Origin: an uncultured bacterium
GTDB taxonomy: Bacteria; Bacillota; Clostridia; Oscillospirales; Oscillospiraceae
NCBI GenBank assembly: GCA_949840775.1
Contig: CATKXO010000019.1
Location: forward strand, 1 to 51,709
Direction: 5' to 3'
Length of the DNA: 51,709 bases
In this document: positions 31,599 to 38,736 of the stretch, in pieces
Layout of the letters: every line of letters starts with the position of its first letter
Position numbering within the stretch: position 1 is the stretch's first letter
Translations under genes and position numbers: made by a program
Notes under the pieces: generated by a model
The model's database searches: none
What the model was told of the DNA's origin: nothing
The model's input: only the letters and a program-made list of their open reading frames with translations

Positions 31599-32324
31599 TT
31601 GAAAAAAGAAGTTTTAGGCGTCATGTTTGATGACCTCACCCGGGAGGAGGCGGCCCAGGCGGGCGCCGCCCTGCTGGGGGAGGACAAGTTCCACTATGCG
31701 GTCACGCCCAACCCGGAGTTTATCCTGGCCGCAGAGAAGGACGGTGAATTTCGCCGGGTGCTCAACGAGGCCGACCTGGTGCTGGCCGACGGCATCGGGG
31801 TGGTCTACTCCGCCAGGATTCAGGGCACCCCTCTGAAGGGCCGGGTCACCGGCATTGGCTTTGCCGGGGACATGCTGTCCGTTTTGAACAGCCAGGGCGG
31901 GCGGCTCTATCTGCTGGGGGCCAAGCCTGGCGTGGCGGAGGAGGCCGGCCGCCGCATTGTGGAGAAATTCCCCAATATCACCCTGTGCGGCACCCAGGAC
32001 GGCTACTTCAAGGACGAGGAGGCGGTCCTGCTCAAGGTGGCCGCCGCCCGGCCCGATTTGCTCTTTGTCTGCCTGGGGGCTCCCAAGCAGGAGAAGTGGA
32101 TGGCCCGCTGGGGCAGGCACACCGGGGCCCGGCTGGCCATCGGCCTGGGCGGGGCGCTGGATGTCTTTGCCGGCAAGGTGGAGCGGGCTCCGGAATCCTG
32201 GCAGAAGCTGGGCCTGGAGTGGGCCTACCGCCTGACAAAGGAGCCCCAGCGGGCGGGCCGCATGGCCAAGCTCCCCCTGGTGCTGGTGAAGGCGGCGGGG
32301 AAGCGGTTGAAAACAAAGCCGTAG
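31599..32324 (+). CDS. WecG/TagA/CpsF-family glycosyltransferase
   Basis: GT26-type glycosyltransferase that adds N-acetylmannosamine-like sugars to polyprenyl-linked intermediates at the membrane, as TagA does for wall teichoic acid. Motifs: YAVTPNPEFILAA near residue 37, LADGIGVVYSAR near 60, RVTGIGFAGDML near 80, and LGAPKQEKWMAR near 160, all typical. I choose the TTG at 31599 because GGAGGT (31589-31594) precedes it well; the ATG at 31587 overlaps that ribosome site. The resulting 241 residues fit the family. It is divergent from the BlaI operon and separated from the next gene by a palindromic repeat. Actual polymer unknown. Confidence 0.88.
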   Translation: MKKEVLGVMFDDLTREEAAQAGAALLGEDKFHYAVTPNPEFILAAEKDGEFRRVLNEADLVLADGIGVVYSARIQGTPLKGRVTGIGFAGDMLSVLNSQGGRLYLLGAKPGVAEEAGRRIVEKFPNITLCGTQDGYFKDEEAVLLKVAAARPDLLFVCLGAPKQEKWMARWGRHTGARLAIGLGGALDVFAGKVERAPESWQKLGLEWAYRLTKEPQRAGRMAKLPLVLVKAAGKRLKTKP

Positions 32325-32331
32325 GGCGCGA

Positions 32332-32409
32332 TGTGGGACCCGCCGCCCTCGGCGGGTCATCAATGTCAGTTGATTTTACCGGTAGCCCGCCCAGGGGGCG
32401 GGCTCCACA
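32332..32409. repeat. Dispersed palindromic repeat, family A, copy 3 (inverted)
   Basis: TGTGGGACC to GGCTCCACA with the two inner GC dyads in the reverse order relative to copies 1, 2 and 4, so the element is inserted in the other orientation. Confidence 0.8.
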
Positions 32410-32432
32410 AGATAGACTAGGAGGATAAAATT

Positions 32433-32972
32433 ATGGTATACATTCTGTTGGCCCCCGGCTTTGAGGAAATCGAGGCGCTAGCCCCTGTCGATCTGCTCCG
32501 CCGGGCGAATATTGAGACGGCGACCGTGTCCATCACCGGGGAGCCCGTCCCCGGCAGCCACGGCATTACCGTTACCGCCGACATCGCCCTGGACCGGATT
32601 GACCTGTCCAAGGCGGACATGCTTGTCCTGCCCGGCGGCGGTCCGGGCTATAAGAACCTGGGCGCGGACCCCCGGGTGGAGCGGCTGGTCCGGGCGGCCG
32701 CCGAAAAGGGCCTGTGGGTGGCTGCCATCTGCGCAGCCCCCACCCTGCTGGGCAAATGGGGCCTGCTGGTGGGCAAACAGGCGGTCTGCTACCCCGGCAT
32801 GGAGGAAGGACTCACCGGCGCCCAGGCCAGGATGGACCAGGGCGTGGTGGTGGACGGAAAGATCATCACCGGCCGGGCCGCCGGCTCCGCTGTTGACTTC
32901 GGCCTGACCCTGGTCTCGGTTCTGGCTGGCCGGGAGGCGGCCGATCAGGTCCGCAATGGCATCTACTATTGA
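32433..32972 (+). CDS. DJ-1/PfpI-family protein (YajL-like)
   Basis: A 179-residue protein of the DJ-1/ThiJ/PfpI fold. The opening VYILLAPGFEEIEALAPVDLLRRANI carries the conserved glutamate, and VAAICAAPTLLGKWGLL near residues 98-115 carries the nucleophile-elbow cysteine. Family members include glyoxalase III/deglycase-like and chaperone-like proteins; which activity applies cannot be told. AGGAGG lies 9 bases before the ATG. Its 3' end overlaps the next gene (5-FTHF cyclo-ligase) by 17 bases, so both are translated from one mRNA. Confidence 0.9.
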   Translation: MVYILLAPGFEEIEALAPVDLLRRANIETATVSITGEPVPGSHGITVTADIALDRIDLSKADMLVLPGGGPGYKNLGADPRVERLVRAAAEKGLWVAAICAAPTLLGKWGLLVGKQAVCYPGMEEGLTGAQARMDQGVVVDGKIITGRAAGSAVDFGLTLVSVLAGREAADQVRNGIYY

Positions 32973-33531
32973 CCTGGAGAAGGGGGCGCTGCGCCGCCGG
33001 GTGCGGGAACAGCTGAGCGCCCTGACCCCGGAGGAGCTTGTCCAAAGCGACAACGCCCTCTTTGCCCGGTTCCTGGCCCTGCCCCAGGTGGAGGCGGCCA
33101 AGACCGTTTTTGCCTTCTGGGGCATCCCCGGAAAGGAACCGGATACGGCCCGTCTGGTCAGGGAGCTGGTTCGCCGGGGCAAGGCGGTGGGCCTGCCCCG
33201 GATGCTGCCGGAACACCGGATGGAGGTGCGACGCTACGCCCCGGACAAGCCCCTGGTTACGGCGTCTTTCGGCATTTCCGAGCCGGGAGAGGACTGTCCG
33301 CTGATACGCCGGGAGGACATTGCACTGGCACTGGTGCCCGCCATGTGCTACGACCGGCGGGGCTTCCGCCTGGGCTTTGGCGGCGGCTACTACGACCGCT
33401 GGCTGGCCGGCTTTGCCGGCGCCGCGGTGGGGCTGTGCCGGGAGGCGGTCCTCCAGGAGCGGGTGCCCGTCGAGGGCCACGATGCCAGGGTGGACTTCCT
33501 CCTCACCGAGGGGGAGAGCCTGTCCCTCTGA
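32956..33531 (+). CDS. 5-formyltetrahydrofolate cyclo-ligase
   Basis: Cytoplasmic enzyme converting 5-formyl-THF to 5,10-methenyl-THF with ATP, salvaging folate one-carbon units. The 191-residue length is usual. Motifs: K/R-rich N-terminal helix (KGALRRRVREQLSAL), PRMLPEHRMEVRRY, and the signature YDRRGFRLGFGGGYYDRWLA near residues 132-151. The ATG lies inside the end of the DJ-1 gene. No other folate gene is adjacent, but thyA and folA are 12 kb downstream. Confidence 0.93.
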   Translation: MASTIDLEKGALRRRVREQLSALTPEELVQSDNALFARFLALPQVEAAKTVFAFWGIPGKEPDTARLVRELVRRGKAVGLPRMLPEHRMEVRRYAPDKPLVTASFGISEPGEDCPLIRREDIALALVPAMCYDRRGFRLGFGGGYYDRWLAGFAGAAVGLCREAVLQERVPVEGHDARVDFLLTEGESLSL

Positions 33532-33587
33532 GGGAGGGGAAAGGAGCGGGAGATTGCTCCCCCGCCCGCTTCGCTGTGTAGGCGCGT

Positions 33588-33749
33588 TCAGCAGCCGCAG
33601 TCGTTGTCGCAGCCGCAGTCACAGCCGTTGCCGCAGTTGTTGCAGCCACAGCCGTTATTGCAGCCGCCCCAGCCCCAGCCGAACAGAATGATGATCAGAA
33701 TGATGATCCACAGCGCGCTGTTGCCGCCCCAACCGTTGTTACCACACAT
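33588..33749 (-). CDS. Small Cys/Gly/Asn-rich membrane-anchored protein
   Basis: A 53-residue protein: MCGNNGWGGNSALW, then a hydrophobic run IIILIIILFGWGWGG (about residues 15-29), then a tail with nine further cysteines in CxC and CxxC spacing (CNNGCGCNNCGNGCDCGCDN). AGAGAGGTGA about 7 bases before the ATG is a good ribosome site. It resembles the short glycine-rich YjcZ-type sporulation peptides in size and layout, but the cysteine richness is greater and could bind metal or be cross-linked in the spore coat. Convergent with the cyclo-ligase gene and divergent from mltG. Confidence 0.7.
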   Translation of the reverse strand: MCGNNGWGGNSALWIIILIIILFGWGWGGCNNGCGCNNCGNGCDCGCDNDCGC

Positions 33750-33868
33750 GAATAGTCACCTCTCTTAAAAATCGCGCCGGGACGCTGTCCCCGCGTTCTG
33801 TATCATTCTATGGTCCCCTCTTGTCCCTGGTGACAGGGGGACGGGAAAAATTGTTAGGAGCTGACCCT

Positions 33869-35056
33869 ATGTCTCAGGATAGCTATTACGAGCCCAGAGA
33901 GCGGCGAAGCGGCCCGCCGCCCTCCCACGGGGAGCGGGAGTATGGCGGGAGCCCCCGGAGCCGCGGCGGGGAAAATGACTCCCCCCGCCGTCCCAGAAAG
34001 AAAAAGCGCCGCTCCGCCGGACGTACTGCGGCCCTGGTTCTGCTGTACGTGGTGGCGGTGATTGGAATTTCCATCCTTCTGGCCTGTATCGGCTGGATGG
34101 CCGCCGAGGATGTGCTGGCCCTGAACAAGCCGGAGAAGTCCATCACCTTTACGGTGGCAGTGGATGAGGAGTTTGACAGCGTCACCGACCGGCTGCAGGA
34201 GGAGGGGATGATCGAGTATAAATTCCTCTTCAAGCTCTTTGCGGAGATCACCCACAAGAAGGACGCCATTATCCCCGGCAGCTACACCCTGAACACCGAC
34301 ATGGACTACCGGGCCCTGCTGGCCGGCATGAGCGCCAACTCCGCCAACCGGTCGGAGGTGACGGTGACCATCCCCGAGGGCTACAACATCGACCAGATAT
34401 TCGCCCTGCTGGAGGAGAAGGGGGTGTGCACCGCAGAGAAGCTGCGCAAGGCCGCCGCCGAACACGACTACGCGTTCTCCTTCCTCCAGGACATCCCCCT
34501 GGGGGACTACCACCGGCTGGAGGGCTATCTCATGCCCTCTACCTACGACTTCTACGTCAACCACGACCCCATCTTTGCCATCAATAAGCTGCTGGTCCAC
34601 TTCGACAGCCAGGTGAAGGACGACTTCCGGGCCAAGGTGGCCGACAGCGACTATACCCTGCGGGAGATTCTCACCATCGCCTCCCTGATTGAGCGTGAAA
34701 CCACGGGCAGCGACCGTACGGACATCTCCGCCGTCATCCACAACCGCTTGAAGAATCCGGATGCCGGCACCCAGGGCTATTTGCAGATCGACGCCACTCT
34801 GGTGTATATCAACGGCGGCAAGGAGCCCACCGCCGCCGACCGGGAGATCGACTCCCCCTACAACACCTATCTGTACAAGGGCCTGCCTCCCACCCCCATC
34901 GCCAATCCGGGCATGGAGTCCATCGTGGCGGCCATGAACCCCTCGGACAGCAAGGATTTCTACTACGCCCTGGGGGACGACAACACCCACCACTTCTTCC
35001 GCACCTACGACCAGCTGCAAAAGTTTATTGCCAGTCAGGACCGGTATAAGGGCTGA
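33869..35056 (+). CDS. mltG: Endolytic transglycosylase MltG-like
   Basis: Membrane-bound lytic transglycosylase that cuts nascent peptidoglycan strands. A charged cytoplasmic N-terminus of about 50 residues (Arg/Pro/Ser rich) precedes one membrane helix near residues 53-77. The outside part has a LysM-like segment (TVTIPEGYNIDQIFALLEEKG) and the YceG catalytic region: LEGYLMPSTYDFYVN near residue 218, LTIASLIERETTG near 270 with the catalytic glutamate, and the GLPPTPIANPGMESIVAAMNP end. TTAGGAG precedes the ATG at 33869; an upstream in-frame start lies before it. An intrinsic terminator follows. Confidence 0.93.
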   Translation: MSQDSYYEPRERRSGPPPSHGEREYGGSPRSRGGENDSPRRPRKKKRRSAGRTAALVLLYVVAVIGISILLACIGWMAAEDVLALNKPEKSITFTVAVDEEFDSVTDRLQEEGMIEYKFLFKLFAEITHKKDAIIPGSYTLNTDMDYRALLAGMSANSANRSEVTVTIPEGYNIDQIFALLEEKGVCTAEKLRKAAAEHDYAFSFLQDIPLGDYHRLEGYLMPSTYDFYVNHDPIFAINKLLVHFDSQVKDDFRAKVADSDYTLREILTIASLIERETTGSDRTDISAVIHNRLKNPDAGTQGYLQIDATLVYINGGKEPTAADREIDSPYNTYLYKGLPPTPIANPGMESIVAAMNPSDSKDFYYALGDDNTHHFFRTYDQLQKFIASQDRYKG

Positions 35057-35062
35057 ATTACC

Positions 35063-35095
35063 AAAAAGGCTCCCTCAGAGAGGGAGCCTTTTTAA
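35063..35095 (+). terminator. Intrinsic terminator of mltG
   Basis: AAAAAGGCTCCCTC-AGA-GAGGGAGCCTTTTT. Confidence 0.9.
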
Positions 35096-35107
35096 AGGAG
35101 AGATACC

Positions 35108-36322
35108 ATGAACAAAATCGAACTTCTCTCCCCCGCGGGGGACATGGAGCGGCTGCAAATGGCGGTGGCCTACGGGGCGGACGCCGTCTATCTGGCGGGG
35201 AACGCCTTCGGGATGCGCTCCTTCGCCGGCAACTTTTCCCCCGAGGAGCTGAAAAGGGCGGTGGAGCTGTGCCGGGCCCATGGGGTGCGGGTCCACGTCA
35301 CCTGCAACACCATGCCCCGGAACGGGGAGATATCCCGCCTCCCGGAGTGGCTGGAGTATCTGGAGGAGCTGGGGGCGGACGCAATCATCCTGGCCGACGT
35401 GGGGGTTCTGGCCCTGGCAAAAAAATATGCCCCCCACGTCCAGTGCCACATCTCCACCCAGGCCAGCATCGTCCATTACCAGTCCGCCCGGGCGTGGCAC
35501 GATTTGGGGGCCAGCCGGGTCATTCTGGCCCGGGAGCTGTCTCTGGAGGAAATCCGGGAGATTCGGGCCAAGACGCCCCCTGCGCTGGAGATCGAGGTCT
35601 TTGCCCACGGGGCCATGTGTGTCAGCTATTCCGGGCGGTGCCTGCTGTCCAACTACATGACGGGCCGGGACTCCAACCGGGGGGCCTGCGCCCAGCCCTG
35701 CCGCTACCAGTACGCCCTGATGGAGGAGAAGCGGCCGGGGGAGTATTTCCCCGTCTACGAGGAGAATGGGGAGACCTACATCATGAACTCCAGGGACATG
35801 TGTATGATCGACCATGTTCCGGACCTGATGGAGGCTGGGGTGGACTCCGTCAAGCTGGAGGGGCGGGCCAAGTCCGCCTACTACGCCGCCATCGTTACCG
35901 GGGCCTACCGCCACGCCATCGACGCGGCGGCGGCGGGAAGCTCCCTGGACCCGGTGTGGCGGGATGAGGTGGAGCACATCAGCCACCGGCACTACTCCAC
36001 CGGCTTTTTCTACGGCCAGCCGGGGCAGTTTACCGACGACGCCCGGTACGTCCGGGACTGGCAGATTGTGGCCAAGGTCCAGTCCTGCGACAGGGAGGGG
36101 AACGCCCTCCTCACCCTGAACAACAAATTTTCCGTGGGCGATGAGCTGGAGCTGGTGGGCCCGGATGTCCGCCCCCAGGCCCTGACGGTGGCTGCCCTCT
36201 GGGACGGGGAGGGTGTCCCCCTGGAGGAGGTCCGCCACCCCCAGATGGTCTTCCGCATGAAGCTGCCCTGCCCCGTCCCGCCCCTGTCCCTGCTGAGAAG
36301 AAAGGCGGACCTGTCCCCCTGA
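35108..36322 (+). CDS. Peptidase U32-family protein
   Basis: A 404-residue U32 (collagenase-like/YrrO-RlhA type) protein. The start IELLSPAGDMERLQMAVAYGADAVYLAG is a hallmark, and the signature EVFAHGAMCVSYSGRCLLSN with C-rich NRGACAQPCRYQY lies near residues 165-200. Relatives in E. coli modify rRNA or tRNA, and several bind iron-sulfur clusters through such cysteines; protease activity is doubtful. AAAGGAGAG precedes the ATG, only 51 bases after mltG, but with a terminator in between. In many Firmicutes U32 genes follow mltG and an O-methyltransferase; the methyltransferase is missing here. Confidence 0.9.
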   Translation: MNKIELLSPAGDMERLQMAVAYGADAVYLAGNAFGMRSFAGNFSPEELKRAVELCRAHGVRVHVTCNTMPRNGEISRLPEWLEYLEELGADAIILADVGVLALAKKYAPHVQCHISTQASIVHYQSARAWHDLGASRVILARELSLEEIREIRAKTPPALEIEVFAHGAMCVSYSGRCLLSNYMTGRDSNRGACAQPCRYQYALMEEKRPGEYFPVYEENGETYIMNSRDMCMIDHVPDLMEAGVDSVKLEGRAKSAYYAAIVTGAYRHAIDAAAAGSSLDPVWRDEVEHISHRHYSTGFFYGQPGQFTDDARYVRDWQIVAKVQSCDREGNALLTLNNKFSVGDELELVGPDVRPQALTVAALWDGEGVPLEEVRHPQMVFRMKLPCPVPPLSLLRRKADLSP

Positions 36323-36361
36323 ACGACGAAGCGCGCCCCGACAGGGGCGCGCTTCGTCGTT
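36322..36361. terminator. Bidirectional hairpin between U32 and lexA
   Basis: AACGACGAAGCGCGCCCC and GGGGCGCGCTTCGTCGTT form an 18-base-pair stem between the two convergent stop codons. No clear T-run. Confidence 0.7.
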
Positions 36362-36981
36362 CAATACCGCCGTACCACGGCCACCACCCTGCCGATGATC
36401 TCGGCGTAGGTGCCGTCGATGGGCTCATACTCCGGGTTTTCAGGGAGCAGCCAGACCTGGCCGTTCTTCCGCTGGTAGGTCTTTACGGTGGCCTCGTCCT
36501 CGAAGAGGGCCACCACGATCTCCCCGCTTCGGGCCTCCTGCTGCCGGTGGACCACCACCAGGTCGCCGGGGAGGATGCCGGCATTCAGCATGGACTCCCC
36601 CCGCACCCGCAGGGCGAAGTGTTCGCCGGACAGGCCCTGGGTGTCGAAGGTGAGGTAGTCCTCAATGCATTCCTGGGCCAGGATGGGGGAGCCGGCGGCC
36701 ACATTGCCCACCACAGGCACCCGGTTGACCAGGGGGGCGGGCTCCTCGGCCACCGGGCCGCCCAGGGAGACGCCGGGCAGGGAGATGGCCCGGGTCTTGC
36801 CCTCGGCCTTGACGATGACGCCGGCCTCTTCCAGCCCCTTCATGTGGAAATGGACGGTGGAGGGGGACTTTAAGCCCACGGCGGCTCCAATTTCCCGTAC
36901 AGAGGGGGGATAGCCGTGGCTGTTGGTGAAGGAGAGGATAAAATCATAGATTTCCTGCTGCTTTCGAGTCAGTTTAGCCAT
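36361..36981 (-). CDS. lexA: LexA SOS repressor
   Basis: Self-cleaving repressor of the SOS response. The N-terminal winged helix (residues 1-65) includes PSVREIGAAVGLKSPSTVHFHMKGLE. The self-cleavage site Ala-Gly is in NVAAGSPILA near residue 94; the catalytic serine is in GESMLNAGILPGD near residue 130 and the lysine in EDEATVKTYQR near 168. Length 206 residues is standard. A consensus promoter with an overlapping dyad lies just upstream and suggests autorepression. RecA-stimulated cleavage is family knowledge. Confidence 0.96.
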   Translation of the reverse strand: MAKLTRKQQEIYDFILSFTNSHGYPPSVREIGAAVGLKSPSTVHFHMKGLEEAGVIVKAEGKTRAISLPGVSLGGPVAEEPAPLVNRVPVVGNVAAGSPILAQECIEDYLTFDTQGLSGEHFALRVRGESMLNAGILPGDLVVVHRQQEARSGEIVVALFEDEATVKTYQRKNGQVWLLPENPEYEPIDGTYAEIIGRVVAVVRRY

Positions 36982-37039
36982 AGTAGCGGCTCCTTTCGGC
37001 GGGGAGACACCCCGGTGCGGCTATAAATTCGATGGTGTT

Positions 37040-37079
37040 ATTATAGCACAAAGAATCCAACTTGTCAAACAAATGTTTC
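37040..37079 (-). promoter_or_regulatory. lexA promoter with SOS-box-like dyad
   Basis: Minus-strand TTGACA (37063-37068) and TATAAT (37040-37045), 17-base spacer. GAAACATTTGTTTG overlaps the -35 (37066-37079), a relaxed form of the Firmicutes SOS box GAACnnnnGTTC. Confidence 0.75.
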
Positions 37080-37100
37080 ACACGTTGGGAAAAATATTGC

Positions 37101-37130
37101 AAAAAAATCGGGCCGCAGGAAGCGGCCCGG
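37101..37130 (-). terminator. Intrinsic terminator of the NUDIX gene
   Basis: Minus strand CGGGCCGC-TTCCT-GCGGCCCG followed by ATTTTTTT. Confidence 0.85.
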
Positions 37131-37134
37131 TCCA

Positions 37135-37755
37135 TTACTCGATGAGGGTGGTCCAGTGCTCGGCGTGGTAGGCGTCGAAGCAGAGCTTAATCTGCTCCGC
37201 GGTGATCTTTCCGGTGGAGAGCTCGGGCAGCTCGTCCAGGGAGAAATACCGGCTGTCCAGCGTCTCCAGGTTGGGCCGGAAAGCGCCGCCCAGACAGGTG
37301 CACAGTACGATTACCTTGCAGACGCTGTAAGCGTTTTTGGGGATGTTGTGCCTGTGCTGGTCCTGGAGCGCCACCACCAGGTCCACAGTGACCTCCAGCC
37401 CGGCCTCCTCCCGGACCTCCTTAACGGCGTTTTCTCCCACGGTGATGCCTACGTCGGACCAGCCGCCGGGCAGGGACCAGCGGCCGTCGCTCTCCTGCAC
37501 CAGGAGGATTTTTTCGTCCTGAATGATGGCGGCCCGGGTCTCAAGCTTGGGCGTCTGGTAGCCCCGCTCACCGCAGAACAGCTCCTTGACCTCCTCCAGA
37601 GGCAGACCGGAGGGCTGGACCATCATTTCGGCGGCAATCTCCCGGATGCGCTCATAGCGCTCAAAGTCAAATTTGTCGTGGCCATATTCCAGCCCGGCCT
37701 GGGCCAGAGCCTGGAGCTCCATCGCCCAGTTCAGCCACTGGGACTGCTCTTCCAT
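37135..37755 (-). CDS. NUDIX hydrolase with N-terminal helical domain
   Basis: A 206-residue hydrolase of nucleotide diphosphates linked to another group, probably ADP-ribose-like. Residues 1-55 match the small helical NUDIX_N domain seen in Firmicutes proteins (WLNWAMELQALAQAGLEYG). The Nudix region reads GGWSDVGITVGENAVKEVRE followed by EAGLEV (near residues 98-123); the first box glutamate is replaced and K stands for R, a form usual in this sub-family. It lies 16 bases downstream of the DUF975 gene, with AGGGAGG-like sequence in the gap, so the two form an operon. Substrate not determinable. Confidence 0.85.
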   Translation of the reverse strand: MEEQSQWLNWAMELQALAQAGLEYGHDKFDFERYERIREIAAEMMVQPSGLPLEEVKELFCGERGYQTPKLETRAAIIQDEKILLVQESDGRWSLPGGWSDVGITVGENAVKEVREEAGLEVTVDLVVALQDQHRHNIPKNAYSVCKVIVLCTCLGGAFRPNLETLDSRYFSLDELPELSTGKITAEQIKLCFDAYHAEHWTTLIE

Positions 37756-37770
37756 AGGTACATTCCTCCC

Positions 37771-38655
37771 TTACAGCGGCGGCATCTCAGGCCGGTCTAA
37801 AAAGTCGGAGGCGGCCAGCAGCCGGGCGTCGTAGAACCCGGCCCGGGCGGTCTCCCGGTAGGGGATCAGCCACAGGGACACCGGGACGGTGACCAGGGTG
37901 CTCAGGATGACCACCGGCGCGGAGTAGATGACGCTCATGGCCTGGAGCTGCCCCGCCTGGCTCAGCAGAAGCTCCAGGTCCAGCAGCCCGGCCTGGTTCA
38001 GGAAGAAGAGAGTCACCCCGGCGGAAAGGAGGAAGTTGACCGCCTCCCAGCCGATGAAGGAGAACTCCAGCTTGAACAGGTCCCACTTCCAGCCCCGCAT
38101 CAGGGAGGCGCTGCGGAGGATGGGGGCGGTGGAGCCGTCGTCGGGGCGGTCGGCCAGCAGGTAGGGGGCCAGGGCGTAGCGCAGGCTGAGGATGATGATG
38201 GTGGTGACAAGTCCGGCAAAGAAGACCAGGAGGGTAAATGTGCCAGCCCCTGCCCCGGCTCCGGAGAGCAGCAGAATGAACACCGGCATGGCCAGCACAA
38301 AGGCCACCAGAAAGTACCAGCCCAGCACCCGGATGTAGATGCCCAGCTCCATCAGAAGCACCCGTCCCGCCACCGAGAAGCCCTGCATCAGGGAGTTGAC
38401 ATCCGGGTCCAGCTGCCGGTAGGTCCACAGGGCCCACAGGCACAGGCCAAAGCGGACCACGGTGGTGTAGAGGGTCAGCAGGACCTGGAAGAACAGCTGA
38501 AACATGCTGTCCTCCGGGATGGGGATAAAGCTGATGAGCCAGGACACCCCGGTGGTCATGGCCAGGTAGGCCAAGGCTACCACCCAGAATTTGGGGTCGG
38601 TGAGGGCGATGCGCTCCCGGGCCTGACGTTTGAGTTCCATGCAGTCGATTTCCAT
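37771..38655 (-). CDS. DUF975-family membrane protein
   Basis: A 294-residue multi-pass membrane protein of the DUF975 family. It has a short cytoplasmic N-terminus (MELKRQARERIAL) and about six hydrophobic segments near residues 25-45, 57-85, 105-140, 147-172, 210-230 and 245-275. The phrase RYALAPYLLADRPDDG and the segment RGWKWDLFKLEFSFIGWEAVN are typical. GGAGAC lies about 7 bases before the ATG at 38655; a methionine five codons later is an alternative. Function of the family is unknown. Co-transcribed with the NUDIX gene. Confidence 0.85.
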   Translation of the reverse strand: MEIDCMELKRQARERIALTDPKFWVVALAYLAMTTGVSWLISFIPIPEDSMFQLFFQVLLTLYTTVVRFGLCLWALWTYRQLDPDVNSLMQGFSVAGRVLLMELGIYIRVLGWYFLVAFVLAMPVFILLLSGAGAGAGTFTLLVFFAGLVTTIIILSLRYALAPYLLADRPDDGSTAPILRSASLMRGWKWDLFKLEFSFIGWEAVNFLLSAGVTLFFLNQAGLLDLELLLSQAGQLQAMSVIYSAPVVILSTLVTVPVSLWLIPYRETARAGFYDARLLAASDFLDRPEMPPL

Positions 38656-38696
38656 GAAATAGTCTCCAATCTGAAAGGTATCTTCATTATATGCCA

Positions 38697-38735
38697 AAAG
38701 CAGGGCGGGGGCAAGCCCCCGCCCTGGAAAAATTG
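38697..38735 (-). terminator. Intrinsic terminator of the beta-CASP gene
   Basis: CAGGGCGGGGGC-TT-GCCCCCGCCCTG stem on the minus strand followed by CTTTTGG; preceded by CAATTTTTC. Confidence 0.75.
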
Positions 38736-38736
38736 C

